From the NCBI RefSeq assembly GCF_011386835.1, contig NC_088799.1, positions 103,439,546-103,503,545 of the forward strand: a DNA stretch of 64,000 bases, in the 5' to 3' direction. Below, piece after piece: positions 47,078-59,020 of the stretch. The notes beneath the pieces were generated by a model. It saw only the letters and a program-made list of their open reading frames with translations, was not told the DNA's origin and did no database searches. A program made the translations under genes and the position numbers. The DNA is from Chrysemys picta bellii. Its lineage: Eukaryota > Chordata > Testudines > Emydidae. Within the stretch, counting starts at the first letter, position 1. The number at the start of each line of letters is the position of its first letter.

Positions 47078-47264
47078 GGGTACGTCTACACTTAAAGAGC
47101 TGCAGTGGCGCTGTAGTGACGGGAGGGGCTGTCCCAACGCTGTAATTAACCCCCGTCCCGAAGAGGCAGTAGCACTGTTCAGTGACATCTCTGAGCCCTG
47201 TCCATTTTCCACACACCTGAGAGACAGAGCGATGCTGATGTATGTCTCCACTGCAGACCAGCCC
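47078..47264. mobile_element. Harbinger-like MITE, decayed
   Basis: A 187-bp element from GGGTACGTCTACAC to 'ccactgcagaccagccc'. The right flank TTA and left flank TTC are consistent with a TTA target duplication with one change. The interior words 'gaagaggcagtag' and 'ttttccacacacctgag' match, from memory, a common turtle MITE with hairpins. Its inverted repeats are more eroded than those at 26195. Confidence 0.55.
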
Positions 47265-47267
47265 TTA

Positions 47268-48569
47268 GTAGTCCTCATTCTACTAAGCTGTATCAGAGAT
47301 TTGAGTCTACAAGCGCTCAAAAAAACTCAAACGTGGAACCAAATTCAAAGCAAAGAGAGAAGGTCACAAACAAAATCTTTCCGAACCCTCCAAACCTGCA
47401 GGGCTGGGAACATCCTCCCTGTGGCCACAGTGCAAGCCCAGACTGTGGGAAACTGTATCAGACACACGATATGGTTTCCGCACAGCTAGAGAATGACTGT
47501 GTGAAATGTCTGAAAAACCCTTGATTTTTAAAAGATATAAAGTAAAAACTTTCCAAAGCCATCAATTCACTTGGACGGGTTTCACTCTCTCTACAAGGGA
47601 ATGATGATATGAGGCTTGACACAGAGGGCAATGCTTTCTAAAGGTGATTTTTATCTTATTAGTCTGTACTTGAGCTGAAGGTGAGAAACTGCCCACATTG
47701 CTGCAGTATTACAGAAAACTGCATGTCTGGTCACTTAGTACCAGCAGCTAGTCAATTTCATCAGCAGCGTGAAAGTGATGGGCATCATGAATTTACAACA
47801 GAAAAACGACACAGCTGACAATGGTATTTGAAGCAAGGGATGTTGCCCCCTGACTCATCTACAAAGAAAAAAAAAAGAGAGAGAAACTAAGGGTATCAGA
47901 ATCTGAGTAATATCTTTCTCAAGGAGCTGAACCCTTTCCAGAGTAAGGTACTACTCTGTGAGTAAGAGAATCAGAATCTGGCCATAATTAGCATGGAAGC
48001 AGATATGGGTTAACTAGTCAGGGAATGAAACTAGAGGAGCATGAGTAAATGGAACTAGTGAAGCATTAAGACAGACAGGAGAAGAGATGGGAACAGAAAT
48101 ATGGGGTGGACAAGAACGAGAAGACAAGACCCAGGACATCTGCTTCTGGAAAGCACAGAGAATTTCTCTCTGTTCATTCAAGCAGAGTGGAAGACAAACA
48201 AAGAAAAGCAAAAAACAATCAATAATCACCCCCAGTTCTCCTCTCTTACCAATTTTACACCAGTGTGACTCCACGGACTGAAGGGGAGTTGCTCCTGATT
48301 CATACCTGGGTTGGGGAGAGGAGAATCAGACATCGGATGTTGGAAGATGTTTCCATAACTCTAGCTGTCAGCAACAGTTTCGGCTTCTGTTAATTAAAAT
48401 AATTAGAAAATCAGAGAGTCTGGTCAATATTTGAATTGCTACAGAATGAACAAAAGAAAACTCTCAAACCACACTCCAGAAAAACTGTTCGAGAAATGAT
48501 TAGTTTGTATGTGGACCCGTGACACCAGTCTGTTTTTCTGTAGTGGTTTTCCGTACTTTGTTGGTTCTC
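47268..48569. other. No gene or repeat recognised
   Basis: About 1.3 kb of unassigned DNA with short random open frames. Confidence 0.5.
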
Positions 48570-48990
48570 AAATCACCTGGGCCAATTTCAAACCATGTTT
48601 AGATCAGGAGCTTCTGTTCTGCCCATCCCATAACACAAGAACAAGGGGACGTGCAATGAAACTAAAAAGTGGGAAATTCAAAGCTGATAGAAGGAAACAC
48701 TTTTTCACACAATGCGTAAACAAACTGTGGAACTCATTGCCACAGGATGCCACTGAAGCCAAGAATTTAACAAGATCCTCAAAAAGACTGGGCTTTTGTA
48801 TATCTCACAAAAATATCCAGAGTTAGAACAGCGATGGCTTACACCTTTCGGAAGAAATATTAAACCTCAAACCCAAATACTGAACCTAAAGCTTCAGAGT
48901 TTAAGACAATCTGTGACCACTAGGAATTAGAATGGCTCTGTTGCTCACTGCTTGATGACATCCCACAGGGATCACCCCCTTCTCACACAT
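48570..48990 (+). mobile_element. CR1 LINE C-terminal and 3'-UTR fragment
   Basis: A frame at about 48615-48780 reads CPSHNTRTRGRAMKL, FKADRRKHFFTQ and NKLWNSLPQDATEAK, the C-terminal part of CR1 ORF2 next to its stop. The following region ('cacaaaaatatccagagtta') belongs to a 3' untranslated region of another, older CR1 group than the copies at 38311 and 49887. The final boundary is approximate. Confidence 0.75.
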
Positions 48991-49886
48991 GCATGAAATC
49001 CAAATCCAGGACAACCCAGATTGTGTTACATATTACAACAGAGGTTTTTTTAAAAAAAATATGAGCATATGCTTTCAAAGTTCCAAACAATCTTAGGAAA
49101 ACAATATCACTGCATTGAACTATTCCCAGTGGCAATTTTACATGGAATCTTTTGAAATGCCTTTATGGATTTTTTTTTAAATATGTAACATTCCTTACAT
49201 GTCATTTAGGAGTTTCCACCTTAGTGGTAAAACTATAGTTAATTTCTGATCTGTTGCCTATACAAATTTACAAAAGGTGCATGCCTGGACTACTCTTTAA
49301 GGCCTGATCTTTTAAAATATTGGGGTCATGGTTATATCACCGTGCACACTAATTACCATAATTAGTTATGTGTCTGTCCAGTTATCTGATCTGTGAGCAT
49401 AACTGCCATAATTGGCAGCAATTTAAACAACTCACGGCCTATCTTCCTCTTTCCTATGACAGTTTTTCTCCGCATTAGATCCTACACATCGAGATGCCTC
49501 TCCACTGAAAGTTGTATTTCCTTTACAGGGATGTATTCAGTTCAGCCCACATGGAGAATCTGACCCTGCAAAAACACCACACGTGCCTGGAACACTATCA
49601 GAAAGCCAAGCATGCTAACTCCACGGCAGGCTTGCTATCTATGGGGGAACCTAGATTAACATGAGAGAGATCCCACCTTCGAACACTTCCAGCTCTGCTA
49701 CTAGCAAGTGTGGGGCTGCTCCTGAACTGGGGGTCAGGGCTGGCTCCCAACTTTCTGAATGCTCTATGACCCCTGAAGGAAGCTGCCTCTCCATACAGAC
49801 TGAGAAGTTCATAGGAGCCTCTGATACCCCAAGATTGTTATTTCTTGGTATGGACACCAGTATGAAACAAAACGACACTGGAGAAT
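48991..49886. other. No gene or repeat recognised
   Basis: About 900 bases of AT-rich unassigned DNA between two CR1 copies. Confidence 0.5.
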
Positions 49887-51245
49887 CATAAAATCATAGG
49901 ACTGGAAGGGACTTTGATAGGTCATCCAGTCCAGCTAAGTATTATCTAGACCATCGCTGACAGGTGTTTGTCTAACCTGTCCTTTAAAACCTCTAATGAT
50001 GGAGATTTCACAAACTCCCTGGGTAATTTGTTCCAGTGCTTCACCACCCTGGCAGATGGGAAATTTTTCCAAATGTCCAACCTAAACTGCCCTTGCTGCA
50101 GTTTAAGCCCCTTGCTTCTTGTCCTATCCTCAGCTGTTATGAACAATTTATCACTCTACTTTTTATAACAATCCTTTATGTACTTGAAGACTTATGTCCC
50201 CCTATCAGTCTTCTCTTCTCTTCAGTTCCCAGACTAAAGAAACCCAATTTTTTTCAATCTTTCATCAGCCATGTTTTCTAGGCCTTTAGTCATCTTGGTT
50301 GCTTTCCTCTGGACTTTCTCCAATTTATCCACATCTTTCCCCAAGTGTGGTGCCCAGAACTGGACACAATACTCCAGCTGAGGCCTTATCAGTGCTGAGA
50401 AGAGTGAAAGAATTCTTGTGTCTTGTTTATGCTAATACATCTCAGAATGATGTTTGGATTGTTTGCAACAGTATTACACTGTTGATTCATATTTAGTTGA
50501 GATCCACCAGATGCCTTTCCACAGTACTCCTTCCTAGGCAGTCATTTCCCATTTTGTATGTGTGCAATTGATTGTTCCTTCCTAAGCAGAGTACTTTGCA
50601 TTTGTCCTTATTGAATTTGTCAAGATCATTTTAAATTCTAATCCTGTCCTCCAAACCGGTTGTAACCCCTCCCACCTTGATATTGTCCACAAAATGTAAG
50701 TGTACTCTCTATGCCATTACCCAAATCATTTATGAAGATATTGAATAGAACCGGACCCAGAACTGAGCCCCACAGGACACCACTCAATATGCCCTTCTAG
50801 CTTGACTGTGAATCATTGATAACTGCTCTCGGACTATGGTTTGCAGAGTCTAGGCTAGATTTAGCTAGTTTGTTTATGAGAAGTTCATGAGAGACAGTAT
50901 CAAAAGCCTTACTAGAGATACATCACATCTACTGCTTCCCTCTATCCACGAGTTTTGTCACCCTATCAAAGACCGATATTAGGTTGGTTTGACATGATTT
51001 GTTCTTGACAAATCCATGCTGACCGTTACTTATCACCTTATTATCTTCCAGGTGCTTACAAACTGATTGTTTGCTCAATTATCTTGCCGGGTACCTAAAT
51101 GAAGCTACCTAATCTATAATTCCCCAGGTTGTCCTTATTCCCCTTTGTATAGCTAGGTACCAGTTTGCCCTTTTCCTGTCCTCTGGGATCTTTCCCATCC
51201 TCCAGCCTAGACCATTGGGATCCCAGAGGTAATTCAACCAGTTAC
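49887..51245 (-). mobile_element. CR1 LINE, 5'-truncated, with 3' end
   Basis: The minus strand ends at 49887 with 'tcctatgattttatgattc', the CR1 terminal repeat, preceded by 'tggatgacctatcaaagtcc'. Going upstream it covers the C-terminal domain (ITAEDRTRSKGLKL, VVKHWNKLPREFVKSPSLEV at 50146-49946), the palm and the segment HGFVKNKSCQTNL near 51020. The Asp pair region reads FVDN instead of FADD. Many indels scatter the coding sequence over all three frames. At about 1.36 kb it is the largest unbroken minus-strand CR1. Confidence 0.9.
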
Positions 51246-51442
51246 CACCCTTACGCTATAGCTAATTTGCATGCAACAATTTCATTGGCTGTATAAGGGA
51301 GACTACACCGATTATACATTACTTGGCCTAACTGCTACACCCATACAACAGCACAAGCTTTCAGCATCTAGTGAATATTTAATTATTGATACAAAGGTGA
51401 AGGGCTCCAGCAGGAGGAAGAATTTACTCTAGTCCGGGGCTT

Positions 51443-51545
51443 AAGGCACTCGCCTGGCATGTTGGAGACCCAGGTTAATGTCCCTGCTCTGAGCCAGGCA
51501 GACTTAAACCTGGGTTTCCCACATCCCAGATGACTGCCCTATCGG
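51443..51545. repeat. Foldback repeat with tRNA-like arms
   Basis: Left arm 'ggcactcgcctggcatgttg' with 'gagacccaggtt', and right arm 'aacctgggtttcccacatcc' with 'cagatgactgcc', are inverted copies of one another at roughly 80 percent. Each arm resembles the anticodon and T-arm part of a tRNA-derived SINE head. It may be two SINE heads joined in opposite orientation. I recall similar palindromes in turtle genomes but cannot name a family. Confidence 0.6.
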
Positions 51546-54413
51546 AATATTGGCTGTTCTGGGACAGAGGATCGCTAATTTTGAAAGTGCTCAGATTCAT
51601 TCAGATGCAGAATGAAAACAAATGTTGAAACCTTAAAATGTTTCACTAAATGGAATTCTTGTTTTCTGGCCAGCCCTAGCCGGTCTGCCCAGAAAGGAGG
51701 GGTGAGGGTGGACCCTGCACTGCCTTTCCATGGTGGGGGGCAGCCATTTGGCTACCATTTGCACTGAGTCCTGAAGAGCCCATCAAAGGCTTAGTTTGAG
51801 AGAGTGATTTTTTCTTCCCTGGCTCGCAGCTCTCTCCCCACCTGACTGATACTCGGTAGCTGTGTTTACTCCCAGCTTGGCTGGTTCTCTGAGTTGTTTT
51901 TGACCATTTTTACTCTCTGGCATAGAGATGTGTCTGCAATGCAGCTGTTCTAGGGTTTCTTGCTCATTTTTACTTCCTCATTAAGGAAACAGGTTAATTT
52001 TCTTCTCCGGAAAGAGGACTGGAGAGTGTTGCTGGAATGATTTAACATGAACCACAAAGAAACTGCCTTTGCATCATGTAGGTATACGCAAGCAGGCAGG
52101 ACAGAGGAAAACTGGACAACCACGGCTTTGTGTTCATCAGCTACCTAATAAATGCGTTTGCTCCATAAACATCACCAATGACCAAGCAGAAAAGTTCACT
52201 TCCATTAAAAAACCTTGTGCCAGGCTGCAGTGCTCTAGTGTTAATAGCACGATAGCTGAACACGAAACACAAAATCTGGTTGATTATAACATGATTTTTA
52301 ATACCTTCCCCCGGAAATTTGTTACTCTAAAAGCCCCATCCCAATTCATGCAGCTGGACGACACCTGGATGATGGTTTTTCCCACGACCCATTCTGCCAC
52401 ACTACAACTAATTCATAGGATAAATGTTTTTCAGCACTAGAAGGTAATTCATATAAAAGGCTTGATCCTGCATAGGGACCAAGGCTCACACACACAAGCA
52501 CAAGGTTACCAATCGTGAAAATGGGATGGCCAGGGGCAAAGCACTGCTGGCCACTGATCCCACTGCTGGGAAAACAGGTTACTCTGATTTCAAGGCCGAA
52601 GAGAAGGGCGTGGAACCAAGCCCCCATTCATATGAAGAGCAGGGCACTGACTCCCCGGCCTCCTCAGAGAAACACAAACCCTGTCCCTGAGCCGGAGAGC
52701 AAGGGAGCTCCACTTGCTTCTGCTCAGAGCAGAGGAGTATGCCTATTGCCTAACCTTGCTTGGGTCCATATAAATCAACAATGGCCCATACACAGCATGG
52801 TGAAAGCTCCTGTGATGCAGCTACCAACGAACCTCACGCCTTTGGGGAGAATTTCCTTCCTCAATCCAACAAGTGATCAGTTCACACCCTTCTCCACCAA
52901 GATTAATGCCTGTGATTTCTAGCCTCGCTACTGGTACAACTGCGTTGTCAGGCAAATCCAAAGTGAGCCCCTAGGCACCGTCCTCTGGTCTGCAAACTGG
53001 CCAGAAATGTCTGGGTAAGAATTATCCGTGTGCAGCAAAGCTCTCTGCTAGAGGGGGGGGGGAGGCGGCACAGAGATGGCAAAGGGGGTAGCAGAGCAGC
53101 ACAGGAACCCCTCCCCCCCCCGAGATCCCTCCAGCCGCCCTCAACTGCATCCCGAGGTTACTTTGAATCTTGCTAGGATAAACGGACTTCACCGTTTAGG
53201 GTGCGCAACAGACACCTGGCTCCATGGATATATGTTACATTAAGAACAACATGGTAAGCATATAGTACACCAACATTTTATTATAATGAATATCAGTGAG
53301 CAGAAATCAATAAAAGTTAAACATCGTCCTAGGAACGGGGAAGACAATTGCTATCAAGGACCATGCAAAGACACACTAAACGGCTGCTGTCAAGAGTTGG
53401 CAGTATATTTAAATAAACTACGTACATCACTCTGACAAGCTCACCAGCTTTTACATACTATGTGAAGGACGCTGTATATCCTCAAACATGACACTCCATA
53501 GTATTGGGGTATTACCCATGACATGTTAATAATACATGGTACACACAGAGGGTCTGGGCACATCACAGACATGGGTAACATGCTATAGGTGGCTCTGAGA
53601 ATGACCCTAGGTGTGGCAGATGATTTAAGCCATTTAGACTGCAATAACCTAACAAGTGATTTGTTAAAACATCATTTATTAACAGTTCAACGTTACCCTT
53701 AGCAGAAAGCATGACGGGAGGGTCTCTGGCCAACAGCCAGCTTGGCTCACCAAACTCCCCTTCACCCACTTGGATGCCTTCAGGGCACTCCGTGACCGTA
53801 CTATATATGGGACTGCCCAGGTGGCAGGCTCAGACTCTGGCCTTGAGCTGGTGTTGGGTGCCAATGGCATTATTACTTCTGCTGCATCTTCCGCACCCCC
53901 AGCAAGAGAATCCCTGGAGTCATCGTTAGACTGACTTCAGAGGAAGCTGCTAACCAGCCTTTATCCCTGACTATTGTTCTGAAGATGCGCCCATAATGTG
54001 CCGTGTCCCACAGAAGAAGATTAACAGGAATTTGGAAAAGGGACATGGAAATAAGCATCCCAGTTCTGTTTTCAGAAAGGGAACAGATCAGCAATAGGGG
54101 GCACAGCATAACCCCGGGATAGTGCAGAAACATTGCTTGGGACAAGCACTCTCCGGAATGGAAAAGGGGACATTTTCCCATGTTGGGATGGCAACAGTGT
54201 TTAATCACAATGAGATCATTCCCAATATAAACTGTCACTACTGCATATGGTCTGTGACTATGGTGCTTTGGGCTCTGTAGACATAACGGGGTTAGGAAAA
54301 CGTCGGCTCTTCACTGTGAAGCACTTTGAAAATACAAAGAGCTGCATCAGTGCTAAGCATTAAGGTTTAAAAACAATATAGAGTGTTACAATAATAACGG
54401 CCCAATTCCCTTT
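51546..54413. other. No gene or repeat recognised
   Basis: About 2.9 kb of unassigned DNA. It has a G10 run near 53053-53062 and, 50 bases on, a C-rich run. The 135-codon frame at 52515-52922 and the 123-codon frame at 52069-52440 show no protein-like pattern. Confidence 0.5.
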
Positions 54414-54421
54414 CCCCCATG

Positions 54422-55467
54422 TAGGGTGACCAGACGTCCCGATTTTATCGGGACTGTCCCGATATTTCCTTGTTTGTCCCGCGTCCCGACCGACATGCGG
54501 TTGGGACACTGGACAAACAAGGAAATGCCCCAAGCCTAGAGCCTGGAAGTGCTCGCGCACCCCCCCCGCCCCGACTCCGCCCCCTCCTCCCCCGATTGGC
54601 TCCCTCCCCGAATCCCCGCCTCTTCCCCGGGCTCACCCTTCCCCCTCCCTCCGCAAGCGCTGGAGGGAGGCCCGGGAGACGCAGGGGAAGCGCGGGCCGG
54701 GGTGAGTAACAGTCCGGCCTGGCCCAGTGCAGGCAGGACTCAGTTGGGTGGTTGGGAGAGGAGGGGGGCGGCCCGCGGGGCCAGGCGACGGGGGAGGAAG
54801 CGGCCATGGCGCTCCGCGGCTGCGGCGCCCCCGAACCCTCCGAGCCGGGGCCTGCAGCAGCGCGTACGCTGGGTCCAGCCCCTGGCCGGTCGCGTCTGGG
54901 CTGCCCAGCTGGTGCTATCCCGCGGCGGCCCCGAGGCGGAGGCATCGGCAGCCCAGCCCCGTTCGTTCCCCTGCGGGACGGGGAGGCTGGGGCCTGCTGC
55001 CCCCACTCCGGGGCCGCCGCACGATAGCACCAGCTGGGCAGCAGCCCAGACGCGACTGGCCAGGGGCTGGGCCCAGCGTACGCGCTGCTGGGTCCCCGCA
55101 GCAGGCCCCGGCTCGGGGGGTTCGGGGGCGCCAGAGCTGCAGCCGCCGAGCGCCATGGCCACTTCCTCCCCCGCGGCAGTGGGAGCTGCAGCAGCGGCTG
55201 CTCCCGAGTCCCGCTGCCTGGGGGGGAGAACAGCCGCCGCCTGGCCCCGCGGGCCGCCCCCCTCCTCGCCCTACCACCCAACTGAGTCCTGCCTGCTCGG
55301 GGCCAGGCCAGACTGTTACTCACCCCGGCCCCGCGCTTCCCCTGAGTCTCCTGGGCCTCCCTCCAGCACTTGCGGAGGAAGGTGTTTTTTGGGGGGGGTT
55401 TTTTGCCCCCCCCGCGTCACCCCCCCCCCACGTCCCGATATTTGTCTTGGGTGATCTGGTCACCCTA
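54422..55467. mobile_element. Foldback hAT-like element with exact 8-bp duplication
   Basis: A 1046-bp element with ends TAGGGTGACCAGA and TCTGGTCACCCTA, flanked by exact copies of CCCCCATG (54414-54421 and 55468-55475). Ends and duplication length fit hAT. Most of the interior is one giant inverted repeat of extreme GC content: left arm about 54650-54985, right arm about 54990-55376. The right arm has about 60 extra bases near 55175-55235. The left end adds its own hairpin, TTTCCTTGTTTGTCC with its complement near 54466-54525. It encodes no transposase; the frames of up to 355 codons here are by-products of the sequence composition. Confidence 0.8.
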
Positions 55468-55475
55468 CCCCCATG

Positions 55476-56633
55476 CAAAGAGCAGGTGTGCCCGCTCTGC
55501 CGGGGAGGGCCCAGGGTGAGAGAGAAGGGCCGGAGCCCTCCCCTGAAAGCCAACGTGAGAACTTGGCACAACCGTGCCGCTGCTCCGTGCTCATCTGAGA
55601 CCTCCCCAAACACAACTCTTCTCATTCCATTAAACCACCCACGTTTCCTCCCTTGTGGTCCAGGGCACTCAGGACCACTGCCACACCAGTGTCACACTGA
55701 GTACTCACGGGAGTTTGTGCACCCTCAGGCCCTACTGACCCGGTTCGCATTTGCTGGCCCTTTTGCGATGGCAGACGATAGGTCTCGGCTGTAAGGATTT
55801 GAAAAGTCTGCATCGGCTTCTCTGTTCAAAACCTCCGCAGTACCTCACCGCAAGGCAGGGGGAGCATATTTCCACTGAAGTCCCACATGTTTCAGTTAAA
55901 GGTAGAAACTCCCCAACCTGTTAAGCGTCTCTGAAGTAGGGATAATGTGACAATCGTGTGATAGTCAGTGAGAAGCCAGCTCTCCCTGCTACCCCACTCA
56001 CTGGAAGTGGGAGTGGAAAGAGCCCAATATCCTGCAGGCTCCCGGATTTCATACCCCACAGTGCTTATTGGGAAGGAAACACTACAATGCCTTTGATATA
56101 CAAAATGTTCTGCCTGGGGGGAGCTCTCCCTTCAGGCAGGAAGGCTATCTCCTTTCCCTGAAGAGCCCAGCTGCAGGGACCTGGCGGCGTAGGGTCACAG
56201 ATAACAGGGGGGCTTCACTGGTTTGGTTATGCATGGGAATTTCCACATTCAAGCTTATCCACCCTCAGCCTGGCACCTCTTGGCAGTCCCCCATTTCTAG
56301 CATACTGTGCCTATGCTCAGGACACCGGAAAGAGCAGGCTTGTCCTTCACTGAAGAACTTTACGGTGTCCAATCCAGCAGACATCAGAATTTTCTTTGAA
56401 AACTTTTTTTTTTTTTTTATAAACACCACCTAGCCCTTTGACAAACAAGCTAGCGAGAGCAAACAGCCACGATGACATTGCTCTCCTAGAAATACAAAAA
56501 ACTCCACCTCTCTTTGCAGGACTTCTCTCTGATGGAATGACATACCCTATTCCTTTGATATATTCAGTGACCTAGGCAACCAATTCTTCAAAGCAGACCA
56601 CAGCTCAGGCTGGAATTGCACAAACAATGACCA
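55476..56633. other. No gene or repeat recognised
   Basis: About 1.2 kb of unassigned DNA, including a T15 run at 56404-56418. Confidence 0.5.
56404..56418 (+). repeat. T15 homopolymer
   Basis: Fifteen T in a row. It could be a simple repeat or the complement of a poly(A) tail, but no retrocopy was recognised on the minus side. Confidence 0.8.
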
Positions 56634-56641
56634 AGTATAAC

Positions 56642-56768
56642 CAGGGCCGGCTCTACCATTTTTGAAAAAAAAAGCCGCCCGGACTGTGCCACCCCAAGAA
56701 TGGACGGAATGCCGCCCCTTAGCATGTGCCACCCCAGACACGTGCTTCCTCCGCTGGTGCCGGCGCTA
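56642..56768. mobile_element. Very short hAT-like element with exact 8-bp duplication
   Basis: A 127-bp element with ends CAGGGCCGGCTCTA and 'ggtgccggcgcta', flanked by exact AGTATAAC (56634-56641 and 56769-56776). The right end should read CCCTG and has become CGCTA. The inside contains two GTGCCACCCC words and an A-rich run. The sequence GGGCCGGCT also occurs at 35885, inside the GC-rich hAT-like element. Confidence 0.7.
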
Positions 56769-56776
56769 AGTATAAC

Positions 56777-58764
56777 AAATGCCAACCCTCCGGTTACAGC
56801 ACAAGGGGAAGCATCTCCTCTGCCCAGAAACGCCGTAACATCACCCTAACAGCATGTTGGGGAATGTTTTTAAGACCCACTTTTGAATGGGAGCCTAATT
56901 GCCCAGAATGCAACCCTTTCGGCTCTGTTAACTTTGCTTTCCCTCCATGAAATCACTTCCCATTTAGGTGAGGGGTGCAATCATTATTCTGAATTCTCTC
57001 AACATCGTTCACTCAAAACCAACCCCACCCAGCCTTGCACTCCCCAAGCACCGGCGACATCACTTCTTCACAAACTGCCCACAGAACTGGTCCTGACAGC
57101 AGAGTTACTTCTGGGCAGCATCACCTTATACTGGAAGGGAAGTGTTTACAACTGGGGGCTTCCTAGACTCCTTGCCTCTTCTGTCCTACTCCTCCCCCAG
57201 ACGCACTAATCTCCTTCCAAAGGACAATCCAGGTGAGAAGGCCACCCTGCAGGGCTACCATGGCATCTGGCAGCCTCTCTGAAGATGTACTGCAGCAAGA
57301 TGCTGCTAGAGAGATGGCACATTGTCAGTGCAATACATCAACCGCCATGCAGCAGGCAGGAACGGGAGCCCAGGAAACGTCCTTTACAATAACTTACAAA
57401 ATAAAAGCTTATGCGAACTTTGTTGGGGATTGAGTGCTTTTGCTGCATGAAGGATCAGAGGGCTGTCACAAGGAAGTCACATCAATTGAGGCCAGCGAGT
57501 ATAATACAAAGCTGTATCCATTGTGTCTAAGTATTTTACATTTGTTCACGGCTTTATGATACAAGAAAATTCAGACAACTCAAAACCAAGGGGAAAGAGA
57601 AACAAGCCACAGGAAATAAGTGAAAGGTAACCTGCAAAGCAGAGCATGCCAACCAGAGGAGAATCCATGCAGAGCCAGCAATGACACCAGTCTGTCCCTA
57701 GCTGTTACCCCAAGCCCGTCACTGGAGTTCCCTTTCCCCATTCCTGGCTGATCTGTCAGTCAACTTCGGCTGTCTTGGCCTGGGTCTTTTACTTTTAAAG
57801 TGATTAGCTCTGGTAAGTTCTCTGACCGAGATACCTTACAAGGGCCATCATTTTCAGAAAGCACGAAGCACCCACCTTCTGAAAATCAGGCCCCTTAGAA
57901 TGATCTGAAGCTGGGCACCCAAAATGAAGGCATCAAAAATGACCAATTGCGTTAGGAAATCTCGTCCCCTCTGCCATGTGAACAAGGGGCCCACTTGACC
58001 TGCCCGTAGCCCTAAGCCATTGCTTAGCCTGCTTATGCCTAGCACCAGCTCTGCCGTCAAGTGCATGGTGTTCTTTTGCATTATGCAAAACGTTGTCCCT
58101 CAGTTGTATGGTCAGGGGGATACACACACTTTTTCAAATTTCCCTTATGCACGGTTATTTCTTTGGGAGGGGGGCTGTGACGCTGGCAGTACAGGTGCCA
58201 GCTCATGCCAGGATCCCCGTGTCTCAATTGAACGCTAACTAGCTGGAATGAGTCTGGCTCACCTGAGTGTCAGTGTCGTTAAATAGGCATTAGAAGTATA
58301 AGAATGTGTTTAGTGCTTAGACTGTATGGAAGGATTGTGGGTGGCCACCTGCATTTCTCTCACTTATAACAGCTGTATCCCATTACTGTAAGGGAATATT
58401 TGAGCAGCTGCATTGTGTGCCACTGTGACTGTGTAAATCACCAGAGAGGAGAGAGACATTAAGTAGTACGAAGCGCTGGTCTCCAACAGAAGGTGTTACG
58501 TCCTGCCTAACAGGAAAAGACCAGATGAGCTACTGTGGGACGATAAAGAGGACAAAGGGCATTGGTTGTTCTGCCCTTCCCCCAGGAGAATGAGGCATGC
58601 AAGTGGTTTCCTCCCAACACCTGAGTTTGCAGCTCAGAACACAAGGGAGCAGGGGGACAGAAACCCCTTACAAGGAGGAAATGTATCTTTCTGCTGCTTG
58701 GACTCTGAGGGCTAGATTTATTAGGCACATGTGAGGTCATAAATGCTGTCACACCGCACTGTAA
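56777..58764. other. Mostly unassigned DNA
   Basis: About 2 kb with no gene. At 57870-57960 there is a copy of the recurrent degenerate motif ('ctgaaaatcaggcccc' followed by 'gctgggcacccaaaatga'). Confidence 0.45.
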
Positions 58765-59020
58765 GAGAGACAAGGTGGGGGAGAGAATATCTTTTATTGG
58801 ACCAACTTCTGGTGGTGAGAGAAACAAGCTTTCAGCCACACAGAGCTCTTCCTCAGGTCTGGGAAAAGTACCCAGAGTGTCACCTTTCCCAGACCTGAAG
58901 AGCAGCTCTGGGTAAGCCCAAAAGCTTGTCCCTCTAACCAGCAGAAGATAAGTCCAATATCTTGGTCCAATAAGATATTCCCTCCCTCACCTTGTCTCTC
59001 AGATATCCTGGGACCGACAC
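58765..59020. repeat. Long foldback repeat
   Basis: Two inverted arms of about 105-120 bases share 'gagagacaaggtg', 'aatatcttttattggacc', 'agagctcttcctcaggtctg' and 'gggaaa'. They run inward from 58765 and from about 59000, meeting near 58875. Identity is roughly 75-80 percent. The right edge continues with 'atatcctgggaccgacacgg'. I have seen this palindrome in many reptile and bird sequences, so it is a dispersed family, probably a DNA transposon, but I do not know its name. Confidence 0.65.

Noticed and set aside
54540..55340. CpG island marking a gene promoter
   Set aside because: The CpG-rich stretch is wholly inside the transposable element bounded by CCCCCATG duplications, so it arrived with the insertion and does not by itself mark a gene.
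54445..55794. Overlapping open frames of 292 to 355 codons on both strands
   Set aside because: They lie largely in the GC-rich palindrome of the hAT-like element. Both strands encode near-copies of each other (for example AGRTQLGG and GAARGARRR), which is what an inverted repeat without AT-rich stops produces. There is no domain, start context or splice structure.
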